Source of the DNA: Acetobacteraceae bacterium
GTDB taxonomy: Bacteria > Pseudomonadota > Alphaproteobacteria > Acetobacterales > Acetobacteraceae
Length of the DNA: 64,000 nt
NCBI GenBank assembly: GCA_003151425.1
Contig: PLXO01000116.1
Span: forward strand, 271 to 64,270
Direction of reading: 5' to 3'
Shown: positions 16,674 to 26,723 of the stretch, in pieces
Layout of the letters: every line of letters begins with the position of its first letter
Numbering within the stretch: position 1 is the first letter of the stretch
The notes under the pieces: model-generated
What the model was told of the DNA's origin: nothing
Seen by the model: only the letters and a program-made list of their open reading frames with translations
Database searches by the model: none
Program-made: the position numbers and the translations under genes

Positions 16674-17905
16674 GTCGGGGGATAAAACTCAATCGTTCGA
16701 TGGGTCAGATCGGCGACGACCGTGCCGCCGCGATTTTCTGGCCTCTTGATGTTACGGAAAATTCGAAAGCCCTCAAAGATGGCCCATTCCCACTGCCAGA
16801 GCGGGAGCGTGTCCACTTCATAGCCTCTTACAAGTTCACGAATCGCTTTGAGCAACGAATAATCAAGCGAATTCACGGAGCGAAAGTCATGGTTTCGGAC
16901 GCCGTGATTGAAAATCCAAGTGGCAATTCCCTCTTCAATCAGAATGGCTCGAGCACCATCCTGATTTTCATCGATCATCGGATTGCTCTTCCGCTTCACC
17001 TTGAACAAGGCGCGTAGCACTGGAGACCAGCCGAGTATCGCGGCGTAGGCGAGATGAAACACATCATGAAATCGATAATCGTCGCCGGGGATACGATTGT
17101 CGGTGAGACGATCGCCGATATTGATGCCCTTGCATTGCTGCATGACGTAGACCCGGCCGTCGCCCGTGGTCTTCTCGATGAACCGAATCTCGATCAGGCG
17201 CGGGAGCCGCTCGTCGGGGTCAGCTGCCACGTCGAACAGAGGCGCCCACTTCCGCTCGGTTGGCCACCGGCCGAACGTCTTGTCGATGTTGAGTCTGGCG
17301 GCTTCGTTCAGGCTGACGGCCGCGTCATCGGCGGCGGCCAACAGCACGCGGAACAGTTCGACAATATCTGCCGTGAAGGCATCGCCATTTGTATTGAGAT
17401 TGCCTGCGGCGAAATGATCGAGGAGGAGTCCGACCTTCCCGGCCAGGCCCAGCAAACGTCGTTCGACCAAATCTGAGGCAAGCGGCCCGGTTAGCTCAGC
17501 CTGCGGCTTTTGTAGATCGATGAAGCTGCGCGGCGCCGCGCGTCCCTGGTAATCCCAGTCGCCAAGCTTTGCTGGAACTCGCCCCGCGACCATTGAAAGC
17601 GGCAATCCGACTCGGTGGGCAGAATTCGCGAAATACCACAAGACGTCGCCAAGCTCCTCAATGACGGAATCATGGTAGGCGAGGTATGAGTCCTGATCCC
17701 GCTGTTTCTTTTTGAGCTCGCTCAGCAGGCTGCCGGCCTCGCCGAACAATCCAAGCATCGCAAAGCCCAAGCCGTCGATGCCAGGATGCGGGTTGCGGTC
17801 CGTCCGGGTCGTCCACTCTTGATACTCGTCGAGGCCAATCATGGCGTCGTCGTCGGGGAACATTGAGCGCTGCGGCCGCAGCGAGATTGGCGAATCCGTC
17901 AACAC
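16670..17905 (-). CDS. MazG-like nucleotide pyrophosphohydrolase, extended
   Basis: A 411-residue protein starting with an all-alpha NTP pyrophosphatase domain: LGLFGEAGSLLSELKKK (E-x-x-E-type helix) and VIEELGDVLWYFAN (EE-x-x-D helix) are the magnesium-binding motifs, at residues 50-105. A second, decayed copy of the fold may span 140-215 (LLGLAGKVGLLLDHFAAG). The C-terminal part, with HDVFHLAYAAILGWSPV and ARAILIEEGIATWIFNHG, is conserved in long MazG-like proteins but of unknown function. Start is GTG 17905 or TTG 17902 after AGGAGG; the ATG at 17907 is out of frame. Its likely substrate is a (deoxy)nucleoside triphosphate, which fits the neighbouring glycosylase and thymidylate-synthase-like genes. 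Confidence 0.78.
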   Translation of the reverse strand: MLTDSPISLRPQRSMFPDDDAMIGLDEYQEWTTRTDRNPHPGIDGLGFAMLGLFGEAGSLLSELKKKQRDQDSYLAYHDSVIEELGDVLWYFANSAHRVGLPLSMVAGRVPAKLGDWDYQGRAAPRSFIDLQKPQAELTGPLASDLVERRLLGLAGKVGLLLDHFAAGNLNTNGDAFTADIVELFRVLLAAADDAAVSLNEAARLNIDKTFGRWPTERKWAPLFDVAADPDERLPRLIEIRFIEKTTGDGRVYVMQQCKGINIGDRLTDNRIPGDDYRFHDVFHLAYAAILGWSPVLRALFKVKRKSNPMIDENQDGARAILIEEGIATWIFNHGVRNHDFRSVNSLDYSLLKAIRELVRGYEVDTLPLWQWEWAIFEGFRIFRNIKRPENRGGTVVADLTHRTIEFYPPT

Positions 17906-17907
17906 AT

Positions 17908-18348
17908 ACCTCCTGCGCGAGTCACGTGACCCCGCGTCCGATCCCGTGGAGTCGGGGTATTATGCTGTAAGTGAAACACCTTTCGAGGCTGACAAGAATC
18001 CCCTATCGCGCCGATTCTCCACAACCAATGTATTCTGGCCTCCTGAGGGGAGAGCCGTCACAAGTGGGTGCCCACTCGGTACGAACGAGAGCGACCTTGA
18101 AATACAGTGTCGTCCGATTGGCGTCCAGGAGCTCGGCGAGTGATGCGTCCGCTTTGGGTGACCAGCGATAGCTGGCTTGACGAGCGGAATGGGCGCGAGG
18201 CGGACTCACTTGCAACATGCGCGAAACGTCGGCTCCCCACCCGTTACAGATTTGAAGCACCACGACATTGGGAAGATAATCCTTGCTCTGGATACATGTT
18301 CCTGTTATGTTCGGACGTTTTTATGCAGCGCAAAAGGCACCACACCCC
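17908..18348. other. Gene-free stretch right of the island
   Basis: It holds the leader of the leftward MazG-like operon and the 5' region of the next rightward gene. GC content drops relative to the surrounding genes. A CATAAT hexamer on the minus strand near 17960 could be a -10 box but lacks a convincing partner. No coding sequence is supported. Confidence 0.35.
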
Positions 18349-18984
18349 ATGAACGCAATATCTGTCCACGTCCCGTCACTCGCCCTCGACCCCGCCACCC
18401 GCAGCACCCTGGTGCAAACCATCGTCGACACCCTGCCGCACATTCCGGACGCCTCCGACGTGGAGAGAGCCGCGCAGCGCGATAGCGCCTTTGCCCTGCT
18501 CGCCATACTGGACCCGCGCGATCCGCTGCAGGCCATGTACACGCTCGATGCCATCGCCGCGCACAGCGCCGGCGCGCACGCTTGGCGCTGTGCCGCGCGG
18601 GCCGATCTGCCGCTCGCCTTGGCCCTGCGCTTCCAAAAAATGGGCTGGGCGTTGGCCCGGCTGAAGGATACCAAAATTCGGGAACTCAGGCGCCTGCAGG
18701 CCGCGTCGGAGCGGCCGGCATCGGTGGCATCGGTCGATGGGCCGCGCGCGCCGCAAGCGCCCGCCATCGATTCGGGCGCGCTCGTGCGGCAGGCTGCTCC
18801 CGTGCGTCAGGCTGCTCCCGCGCCGCGGTCGGAGAGCGCTGCCGTTGGACAACGGCCCGGTGGTGCGGCGGCGGTCGGGGCTGAGGCCGGTGCCACGGCT
18901 GGGACGGGCGATGCCGGGGCCGATCGGTTGCTGGCCGAGCTCGCTACGCGTGTGGCGGCCGTCAACGTGGCGCTCGCGGCGTAA
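18349..18984 (+). CDS. Hypothetical protein with Ala-rich tail
   Basis: A 211-residue protein. The first 120 residues look like a compact helical domain (DPATRSTLVQTIVDTLPHIP, DSAFALLAILDPRDPLQAMY, ALALRFQKMGWALARLKDTK). The rest is a low-complexity Ala/Pro/Gly linker with a short direct repeat (VRQAAP VRQAAP, DNA near 18783-18820), ending in a final helix LLAELATRVAAVNVALAA. No family is recognised. Start ATG at 18349 was chosen because upstream residues are not conserved-looking; the ribosome site is weak. Confidence 0.5.
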   Translation: MNAISVHVPSLALDPATRSTLVQTIVDTLPHIPDASDVERAAQRDSAFALLAILDPRDPLQAMYTLDAIAAHSAGAHAWRCAARADLPLALALRFQKMGWALARLKDTKIRELRRLQAASERPASVASVDGPRAPQAPAIDSGALVRQAAPVRQAAPAPRSESAAVGQRPGGAAAVGAEAGATAGTGDAGADRLLAELATRVAAVNVALAA

Positions 18985-19340
18985 TCGGTCGGCAGGACCC
19001 TATGCAACGTGAGGGCACCGGTGTCGTAGCGCGCCGGGGGCATGGTCCGGGGGGCGACGCGCGCTGGGGCCGGGCTGGACGATCCTGCGAATGAGGGTTG
19101 GCAGCCGCGGCGTGATTGGGAGGTAGGAGCCTATGCACCGTGAGAAGGCTGGGTCCAGTGGGAGCAGCGGGGCCAGTGGGAGCACCGGGTCCCAGTGAGA
19201 ACACCGGGTGCAGCGGGAGCAGGCGCCGGGTCGCACCGGCGCGGACGGTAAGAATTGCGCGACTGACCGCGGGTACGGCGGTTGCGGGGATGGCCGGGTC
19301 AACCCCCGGGTCAAGCGCCCGGGGGCAAGGCCTACCGGCC
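18985..19340. repeat. Degenerate GC-rich repeats and a palindromic unit
   Basis: No gene is supported up to the ribonuclease-like domain. About 19130-19215 holds degenerate 15-18-bp repeats of the type (a/g)gtgggagcaccggg. From 19286 to 19350 lies one copy of the dispersed GC palindrome also seen at 1617-1777. The start codon proposed for the next gene falls inside that palindrome. Confidence 0.5.
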
Positions 19341-19538
19341 ATGACGAGGGAGGGAGGCACCAAGCCGAAAGGTGGCCGACATCGCTGGAAAGACCCGCGT
19401 GGTTTGGTCTATGAGTGGGACAGCCAACATGGTGCCGTCGAGGTCTACAACGCGCGCGGCCGTCATCTGGGCGAGTATGATCACGTGACGGGAGAGCAGT
19501 TGAAGCCCGTCGACCCGACAAGGGAAATTGAACCATGA
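19341..19538 (+). CDS. Colicin E3-type cytotoxic ribonuclease domain protein
   Basis: A 65-residue protein consisting almost only of a colicin E3/cloacin-type rRNase domain: RHRWKDPRGLVYEWDSQHG, then HLGEYDHVTGEQLKPVDP. The spacing D-x2-H-x3-E (WDSQHGAVEV) matches the Asp-His-Glu active site of colicin E3, and the Arg of DPTREIEP matches the fourth catalytic position. E3 cleaves 16S rRNA in the A site (family knowledge). No translocation or receptor domain is present, so it is either a toxin of an intracellular toxin-immunity pair or a displaced tip of a larger polymorphic toxin. Start ATG at 19341 lies in a repeat palindrome with a poor ribosome site; the frame is open leftward to 19116. Confidence 0.7.
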   Translation: MTREGGTKPKGGRHRWKDPRGLVYEWDSQHGAVEVYNARGRHLGEYDHVTGEQLKPVDPTREIEP

Positions 19539-19822
19539 CCGTGGCCTATCATCTGCGCGGCTATGACAGGACCACCGAGTTCGTGGGCGTCGAGTTCGAC
19601 ATCCCCGCGACGATGCTGCCGCTCGTGAAGGACCTGTTGCAGCAAACCTCGGCCGATCCCGAACTGATCGAGCCGCATGGGCTGGCGGGCGACCAGGTGG
19701 TTCGCCTTGCCCACGAACTCGGGATTGTCGTCGACCCCGAGGGATTCGATTTCTATATCGAGGCCGACGAAGATTGGCGCACCGTCGCCAAGAAGCGTGA
19801 CGCCCTTCGCGCCCGAGCCTGA
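19535..19822 (+). CDS. Candidate immunity protein for the E3-type ribonuclease
   Basis: A 95-residue acidic protein (ELIEPHGLAGDQVVRLAHELGIVVDPEGFDFYIEADEDW) whose ATG overlaps the toxin stop by 4 bp. Size, acidity and strict coupling fit an immunity or antitoxin function, although it is not visibly similar to the colicin E3 immunity protein. The opening YHLRGYDRTTEFVGVEFDIP resembles small uncharacterised proteins found beside toxins. Function is inferred from context. Confidence 0.6.
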   Translation: MTVAYHLRGYDRTTEFVGVEFDIPATMLPLVKDLLQQTSADPELIEPHGLAGDQVVRLAHELGIVVDPEGFDFYIEADEDWRTVAKKRDALRARA

Positions 19823-19962
19823 CGCTGCAGCCGCAAGGCCTCGCATCTCGCGGCGCGGCCCGCAATCCTCACCGCGCGCATCCTGACCGCGACTGCGTTC
19901 TGCGCGGTCATCGCGTGACCCGGGATCCGACGGTAAGGCGCGCATGGTGGCATCTCGCCGAC

Positions 19963-20589
19963 TCAGCCGGTGCGCCACGCGGCCGCCAGCGCGCCGGCGC
20001 CGATCAGCAGCGACCCACCGACCCGATTGACCGCGCGTTGCACCCTCGGGCGGCGGATGCTGCGCCGCGCCGCCGAGGCCAGCAGCGCGTAACCCAGCGC
20101 GTTCAGCGTCGCCAGGGCCAGGAAGCTTACCTCGAAGATCACCAGTTGCGGCACCACCGGCGCGGCGCTGTCCAGGAACTGCGGCAGGAACGCGATGAAG
20201 AACACGATGCTCTTGGGATTGAGCGCGGTGACCGCGTAGGCGTGCAGGAAGATGCGACCGGGCCGCGCCACTTTCACGACGGCGTCGGCCGAGTCGGCAA
20301 CGCCCACCGGCGCGCACCACAGCTTCACGCCGAGGAACACCAGATACGCCGCCCCCACCCACCTCAACGCGGTGAACAGCCCGGCCGACGCCGCCAGCAG
20401 CGCGCCCAGTCCCAGCATCGAGGCGGTCATCGCGGTAAAATCGCCCAGCGCCACTCCGGCCACCGTCGAGGTCGCCGACCTTCGCCCGTGCCCCAGCGCG
20501 TAGGAGATCACCAGCAGCACCGTCGGCCCCGGAATGGCCAGCAGCACCGCGGACGCTGCGACGAAGGCCAGCCAGTGATCGAGTGCCAT
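19963..20589 (-). CDS. LysE/RhtB-family amino-acid exporter
   Basis: A 208-residue inner-membrane protein with about six helices. FVAASAVLLAIPGPTVLLVISYALGHGRR is the family signature, with LRWVGAAYLVFLGVKLW in the middle and ALNPKSIVFFIAFLPQFLD towards the C-terminal half. Likely efflux of amino acids, homoserine lactones or similar. The ATG at 20589 (MALDHW) is preferred over the upstream ATG at 20652 because the signature begins directly after it. Lone gene. Confidence 0.88.
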   Translation of the reverse strand: MALDHWLAFVAASAVLLAIPGPTVLLVISYALGHGRRSATSTVAGVALGDFTAMTASMLGLGALLAASAGLFTALRWVGAAYLVFLGVKLWCAPVGVADSADAVVKVARPGRIFLHAYAVTALNPKSIVFFIAFLPQFLDSAAPVVPQLVIFEVSFLALATLNALGYALLASAARRSIRRPRVQRAVNRVGGSLLIGAGALAAAWRTG

Positions 20590-20647
20590 GTCCAATCCTC
20601 TCCTGCATCGGATCGTCAGGCAGTTTGGTCGGCATCGTTTCTCCCAC

Positions 20648-20692
20648 GTCATGGCCGTCCTCGGGCGCTTGACCCGGGGACGGAAATGACGA
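20648..20692. repeat. Dispersed GC palindrome, single unit
   Basis: One unit of the cgtcatggcc-type palindrome family with a central CGGGCGCTTGACCCG-like symmetry, upstream of the LysE gene. It is related to 1617-1777 and 19286-19350. Confidence 0.55.
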
Positions 20693-20833
20693 GGGGAAGG
20701 TTGGTGCCAACCAAACTGACCCAGCCGCGACGGCGCCCATCAATCCCTCGCCCCACGCCTTGCGCAAGAAGCTATTGTAACGTCGGCGCGGCGGCGGGGT
20801 CCCAAGCACGGGACCGGACGGAGGGAGGGACGC

Positions 20834-21544
20834 ATGCGACGGCGTGATGTGTTGATGGCGGGACTGGCCGCAACGGTCGCCCCGGTCGCGCTGACCGCGA
20901 CCATCGCCCCCGCCGCGCGGACCGCAACCCCGCCGGCGGTGCTGGAGCTGTTCACCTCGCAGGGCTGCTCGTCCTGCCCGCCCGCCGACGCCCTGCTCGG
21001 CCGGCTCGCGCGCGATCCCGGCATCATCGCCCTGGCCTGGCACGTCGACTACTGGAACGGGCTCGGATGGCGCGATTCCTACTCCAGCCCCGCCGCCACC
21101 GACCGCCAGCGCCGCTATGCCGAGGCCCTCGGCGACGAGGTCTACACCCCGGCCCTGGTGGTGAACGGCGCGCGCATGGTGGTCGGGTCGGATGAGCGCG
21201 CGGTCCAATCGGCGATCGGCGCGGTCGGTGGCTTCGTCGTCCCGATCACAGTGCGCCGCGGGGCCGAGGCATGGGTCGCGGACATTGGCGCCGCCGGCCA
21301 ACCGGTGCACGCGCTGCTGGCCGACTATGATCCGCAACGCTCCACCGAGATCGCCGCAGGGGAAAATGGTGGTCGGCGGCTTACGGACTACCGCATCGTC
21401 CGCACCGCGACCTTGCTCGGCACCTGGGACGGTGCGGCGCGCAAGCTTGCGCTGCTAGCCGTCGCCCCTGGTCGCGGCCTGGTGCTGCTGGTGCAGTCGG
21501 CCGATCTGAAAATGCTTGGCGCGGCGGAGCTGCCGCCGGTCTGA
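20834..21544 (+). CDS. DUF1223 thioredoxin-fold protein, exported
   Basis: A 236-residue protein with a Tat-like N terminus (MRRRDVLMAGLAATVAPVAL) and the DUF1223 core: VLELFTSQGCSSCPPADALLGRLA, with the CSSC pair of a thioredoxin-like site, WHVDYWNGLGWRDSYSS, and YTPALVVNGARMVVGS. The family is secreted or periplasmic; its biochemical role is unknown. Start ATG at 20834 follows GGAGGGAGGG. Lone gene. Confidence 0.88.
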   Translation: MRRRDVLMAGLAATVAPVALTATIAPAARTATPPAVLELFTSQGCSSCPPADALLGRLARDPGIIALAWHVDYWNGLGWRDSYSSPAATDRQRRYAEALGDEVYTPALVVNGARMVVGSDERAVQSAIGAVGGFVVPITVRRGAEAWVADIGAAGQPVHALLADYDPQRSTEIAAGENGGRRLTDYRIVRTATLLGTWDGAARKLALLAVAPGRGLVLLVQSADLKMLGAAELPPV

Positions 21545-21552
21545 CCCGCCTT

Positions 21553-21750
21553 TTACCGTGCCGGCGCGAGCAGCGAGGCGGCCAGCGCAGGCAGCGACTG
21601 CCACTCGACGAGCAGCCAAAAGGCGGCGAGCAGAATCAGGATCCAGGCCACCACACCGTAGATCGCGCGGCGCGTGCCATAGACAGAATCGCCAAATTTC
21701 CTTCCGGCCGGCACGGCAACCCTCCAACGAGCGGTGAGAGCGCCATACAT
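21553..21750 (-). CDS. Small single-helix membrane protein
   Basis: A 65-residue protein with a basic N-terminal half and one membrane helix (IYGVVAWILILLAAFWLLVEW). It lies 8 bp from the convergent DUF1223 gene. No family is recognised; coding is supported only by the coherent membrane segment and low overlap. Confidence 0.35.
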   Translation of the reverse strand: MYGALTARWRVAVPAGRKFGDSVYGTRRAIYGVVAWILILLAAFWLLVEWQSLPALAASLLAPAR

Positions 21751-21952
21751 CGGCCAACCCGTTCCGCAGCGCTGTGATATGCGTCACCAATTGAGGCGGC
21801 TTTAAGGAATTTGTATCTACCGCTCGCGCCTTGCAAAGCAGGTTCATGCTCAGCGCATAGGTCGGCGGTTGTCGTCTGGTCATTGGGCGTGGCTTGGTCA
21901 TAATCGAAGTCCCGCCGCCAATCCCCCGCCGCACAATGCCGAGGACACCAGT

Positions 21953-23209
21953 TTGAGCGAGAACGCGATCCGCGCGCCCCAGACCATCGCCAGAGTGGCT
22001 GCCGCCGGGGTGACGACGCGGGTGGGCCCAGCGGAGACCACGACCTTCACCATCCTGCTGTCGTTGAGCTTCTGCCACATGCTCAATGATTTGAACCAGT
22101 CGCTGGTACCGGCGATCTATCCGATCCTGAAGGACTCGTATCGCCTCGACTTCGCGCAGATCGGCCTCATCACGCTCGCCTTCCAGCTTACCGCCTCGAT
22201 GCTGCAGCCGGTGGTCGGCATGGTGACCGACCGCCGGCCGATGCCCTACTCGTTGCCGGTGGCGATGGGTTTTACCCTCGTCGGGCTGCTGCTGCTCTCG
22301 GTCGCGGCCAGCTTCGGCGCCATCCTGACGGCCGCGGCGCTGGTCGGTGTCGGCTCGTCGGTGTTCCATCCGGAGGCGTCGCGCGTGGCGCGGCTGGCGT
22401 CCGGCGGACGGCATGGTTTCGCCCAGTCGCTGTTCCAGGTCGGCGGCAGCACCGGCTCCGCCATCGGGCCGCTGCTGGCGGCGTTCATCGTGGTGCCGCG
22501 CGGACAGGGCTCCATCGCCTGGTTCTCAGGCGTGGCGCTGCTGGCGATCGTGCTGCTGACCAATGTCGGCTTTTGGTATCGCAGCCGCCGGGCGCCGGCG
22601 CGACGTGGCGGCCTGGCGCAGGGGATCGAGGCGCTGCATTCGCTGTCGCGCGCCAAGGTGCTGGGCGCCATCGCCGTGCTGGTGGCGCTGCTGTTCTCCA
22701 AGAACATCTACACCGCCAGCCTGAGTTCGTATTACACGTTCTACCTGATCCAGAAATTCCATCTGTCGGTGCCGGACGCGCAGGTCCACCTGTTCGTGTT
22801 CCTGGGCGCGGTCGCCGCGGGCACGTTCATCGGCGGGCCGATCGGCGACCGGGTCGGACGCAAGCCGGTGATCTGGTTTTCTATCCTCGGCGCCGCGCCG
22901 TTCGCGTTGCTGCTGCCCTATGCCAGCCTTTACTGGACCGGCGTGCTGACCGTGCTGATCGGGCTGATCCTGGCGTCCGCCTTCTCGGCGATCCTGGTCT
23001 ATGCGCAGGACCTGCTGCCCGGGCGCGTCGGCATGGTGGCCGGGATGTTCTTCGGGTTCTCGTTCGGGCTGGGCGGGCTGGGCGCGGCGGCGCTCGGCGA
23101 GCTGGCCGACCGCACCAGCATCTATGCCGTCTACCACGTCTGCTCGTTCCTGCCGCTGATCGGCCTGCTGGCGGCGTTGTTGCCCGACCTGCACCATCGG
23201 CCCCGCTGA
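21953..23209 (+). CDS. MFS transporter, fosmidomycin-resistance (FSR) type
   Basis: A 418-residue twelve-helix major-facilitator protein. FCHMLNDLNQSLVPAIYPILK is the FSR-type opening, followed by LTASMLQPVVGMVTDRRP, SSVFHPEASRVARLASGGRHGFAQSLFQVGGSTG (the FHP signature of the subfamily) and IGDRVGRKPVIWFS in the second half. Likely drug/H+ antiport, or export of a phosphonate-like or other small compound. There is no ATG at the N terminus; TTG at 21953 is taken as start, and another in-frame TTG exists at 21869. Confidence 0.85.
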   Translation: MSENAIRAPQTIARVAAAGVTTRVGPAETTTFTILLSLSFCHMLNDLNQSLVPAIYPILKDSYRLDFAQIGLITLAFQLTASMLQPVVGMVTDRRPMPYSLPVAMGFTLVGLLLLSVAASFGAILTAAALVGVGSSVFHPEASRVARLASGGRHGFAQSLFQVGGSTGSAIGPLLAAFIVVPRGQGSIAWFSGVALLAIVLLTNVGFWYRSRRAPARRGGLAQGIEALHSLSRAKVLGAIAVLVALLFSKNIYTASLSSYYTFYLIQKFHLSVPDAQVHLFVFLGAVAAGTFIGGPIGDRVGRKPVIWFSILGAAPFALLLPYASLYWTGVLTVLIGLILASAFSAILVYAQDLLPGRVGMVAGMFFGFSFGLGGLGAAALGELADRTSIYAVYHVCSFLPLIGLLAALLPDLHHRPR

Positions 23210-23317
23210 TCGTCGGGGCGATCCGCGGGGCGCTCGCCCGATGCACGTGACGGCGTGGTCTTCTGTTGCGGCGGAGAAGCGCCTAAGCTCGGTTCGAACC
23301 AACAGGAGGATCGAGCC

Positions 23318-23824
23318 ATGGCGTTGTCGATGTACCAAGCCTGCGTGCCGGTGATCACCCAGGCGCTGAACGGGCTGGCCGGCGTGCTGGACAAGGCCGC
23401 CGCGCATTGCGCCGAGAAGAAGTACGAGGAAGCCGCCTTCCTGCAGGCGCGCCTGTTCCCCGACATGTTCCCCATGGGCCGCCAGGTGAAGCAGGCGACC
23501 GATTTCGGCCGCAACGCGCCGGGACGCCTCGCCGGCGTCGCGTCGCCCGCATTTCCGGACGCCGACAGCAGCTTCGCCGAGCTGAAGGACCGGGTCGCCA
23601 AGTCGCTCGCCTTCGTGAAGGGCTTCACCCCGGCGCAGATCGACGGCACCGAGGAGAAGGAGATCGCCTGGACCCAGGGCACACGGCAGATGTCGTTCAA
23701 GGGGCAGGCCTACCTGCTGCATTTCTGCCTGCCGCACTTCTTCTTCCACTGCACCACCGCCTACACGATCCTGCGCCACAACGGCGTGGAGATCGGCAAG
23801 CGCGACTACATGGGTTCGCTGTAG
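23318..23824 (+). CDS. DUF1993 family protein
   Basis: A 168-residue helical protein of the DUF1993 family: MALSMYQACVPVITQALNGL, KYEEAAFLQARLFPDMFPMGRQVKQATDF and FCLPHFFFHCTTAYTILRHNG are the conserved blocks. The family has a DinB-like four-helix fold, and its function is unknown. The start is fixed by AGGAGGA 7 nt before the ATG. Lone gene followed by a repeat-rich gap. Confidence 0.85.
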   Translation: MALSMYQACVPVITQALNGLAGVLDKAAAHCAEKKYEEAAFLQARLFPDMFPMGRQVKQATDFGRNAPGRLAGVASPAFPDADSSFAELKDRVAKSLAFVKGFTPAQIDGTEEKEIAWTQGTRQMSFKGQAYLLHFCLPHFFFHCTTAYTILRHNGVEIGKRDYMGSL

Positions 23825-23892
23825 TCGCAGCGATCGGAGCGCGGGTGGGAAAGGCGGGGAGATCGCATTCGGAGCACGACCGGTGCGTCGCC

Positions 23893-24090
23893 CTGCTTCA
23901 CCTCGCCCGCACTTGCGGGCTTGGGCAGCGCAGCGGACCAAGGTGGATCGCGCAGCGATCCGGGTGAGGGTACGCCCCCCCGCACCGCCCGATCCGCCTC
24001 CCTGGCCCCGGGGCTTTGTTGTGCCCCGCAAGCCAGCAAGATCTACCGCGGAGCACGCGGAGGACGCGGAGCACGCGGAGAAGCATCAAC
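23893..24090. repeat. Intergenic repeat cluster
   Basis: First comes a palindromic unit with gcttgggcagcgcagcgg and aagg, related to the operon-end repeat at 37895-38049. From 24047 there are short tandem units of the form gcggagcacgcggagga. Related 'gcagagcacgcg' fragments occur near 29948 and 54675. The cluster contains no gene; long open frames across it are a GC-content artefact. Confidence 0.5.
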
Positions 24091-24269
24091 GACCGCCGCC
24101 CGCCAAGCCGTCCCGCCGGACCACATCCGCGCCGCCCCCCACCCGGAGCACGCGACGCGCGCGCAGCCGCTTGGCATCCTCCGCCATGCGCCGCCGTGCT
24201 TCCGCCACCGCCGGCCGCGAGTCCTGCCCGGCCTGCTCCGCTGCGTGGATCGCCATCTGGGCCGTCTAC

Positions 24270-24545
24270 AGGTCGATGCGGTGACGTATTATCACCTCGA
24301 GCTTGACTGGCACGACGTGCTGCTGGCCGAGGGGCTGGCGGCGGAGAGCTACCTGAACGGCGGTGATCGCGCGAACTTCGCCAATGGTGGCGTGGTCGTG
24401 CGGCAATTCCCCAACTTCACCGCGCTGCTGTGGGAGGCATACGGCTGCGCACGGCTGATCGTTACCGGGCCGGAATCGAGCGCGGCGCGCCGACTTGTCG
24501 CAACGATCGCGGAGGCGCGCGACGGTGCGGCGGCACGCGACGGCG
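24270..24545 (+). pseudogene. Hint-domain protein, C-terminal relic
   Basis: In one frame the sequence reads VTYYHLELDWHDVLLAEG, LAAESYLNGGDRANF, VVVRQFPNFTALLWEAYGC and ARLIVTGPESSAARRL. This matches the end of the Hint (hedgehog/intein-type) domain found in large secreted proteins of Acetobacteraceae-like bacteria (VTYYH-ELD-HDVLLAEG-x-AESYL). No Hint N-terminal block, start codon or ribosome site precedes it, and the frame runs on antisense to acs. It is interpreted as a gene remnant. Confidence 0.5.
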
Positions 24546-24577
24546 CCGCACCGCACCGTCGCATAGGGCCGGCGCGC

Positions 24578-26527
<1,950 letters not shown>

Positions 26528-26545
26528 GGACGCGGTCCCTCCATT

Positions 26546-26642
26546 CATTCTTGGTTCGGGTTTCGGTCGGGCATTCTTGGTTCGGGCATTCTTGGTTCGG
26601 ACATTCTTGGCTCGGGCATTTTTGGCTCGGGTATTCTTGGTT
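26546..26642. repeat. 15-bp tandem repeat upstream of acs
   Basis: About six degenerate copies of a 15-bp unit (cattcttggttcggg and variants) lie directly before the acs ribosome site. As a multiple of three without stops it extends the acs frame leftward in translation, but no family sequence supports this. It could affect leader folding of the acs transcript. Confidence 0.75.
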
Positions 26643-26723
26643 AGCGCGCGACCCGGCGGGCGAGCAGCCGACAGGCCGGTGGTCGGCAGGCTACGCAGCA
26701 CCAGCCGGCGGTTCAAGCGAGGC

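Noticed and set aside
19481..21337. 618-codon minus-strand frame spanning the toxin pair, LysE and DUF1223
   Set aside because: It crosses two repeats and three better-supported genes in other frames.
26528..26716. N-terminal extension of acetyl-CoA synthetase through the TKNAR-type repeat
   Set aside because: The stretch is a 15-bp tandem array without stops; the ribosome site and family start fit the ATG at 26527.
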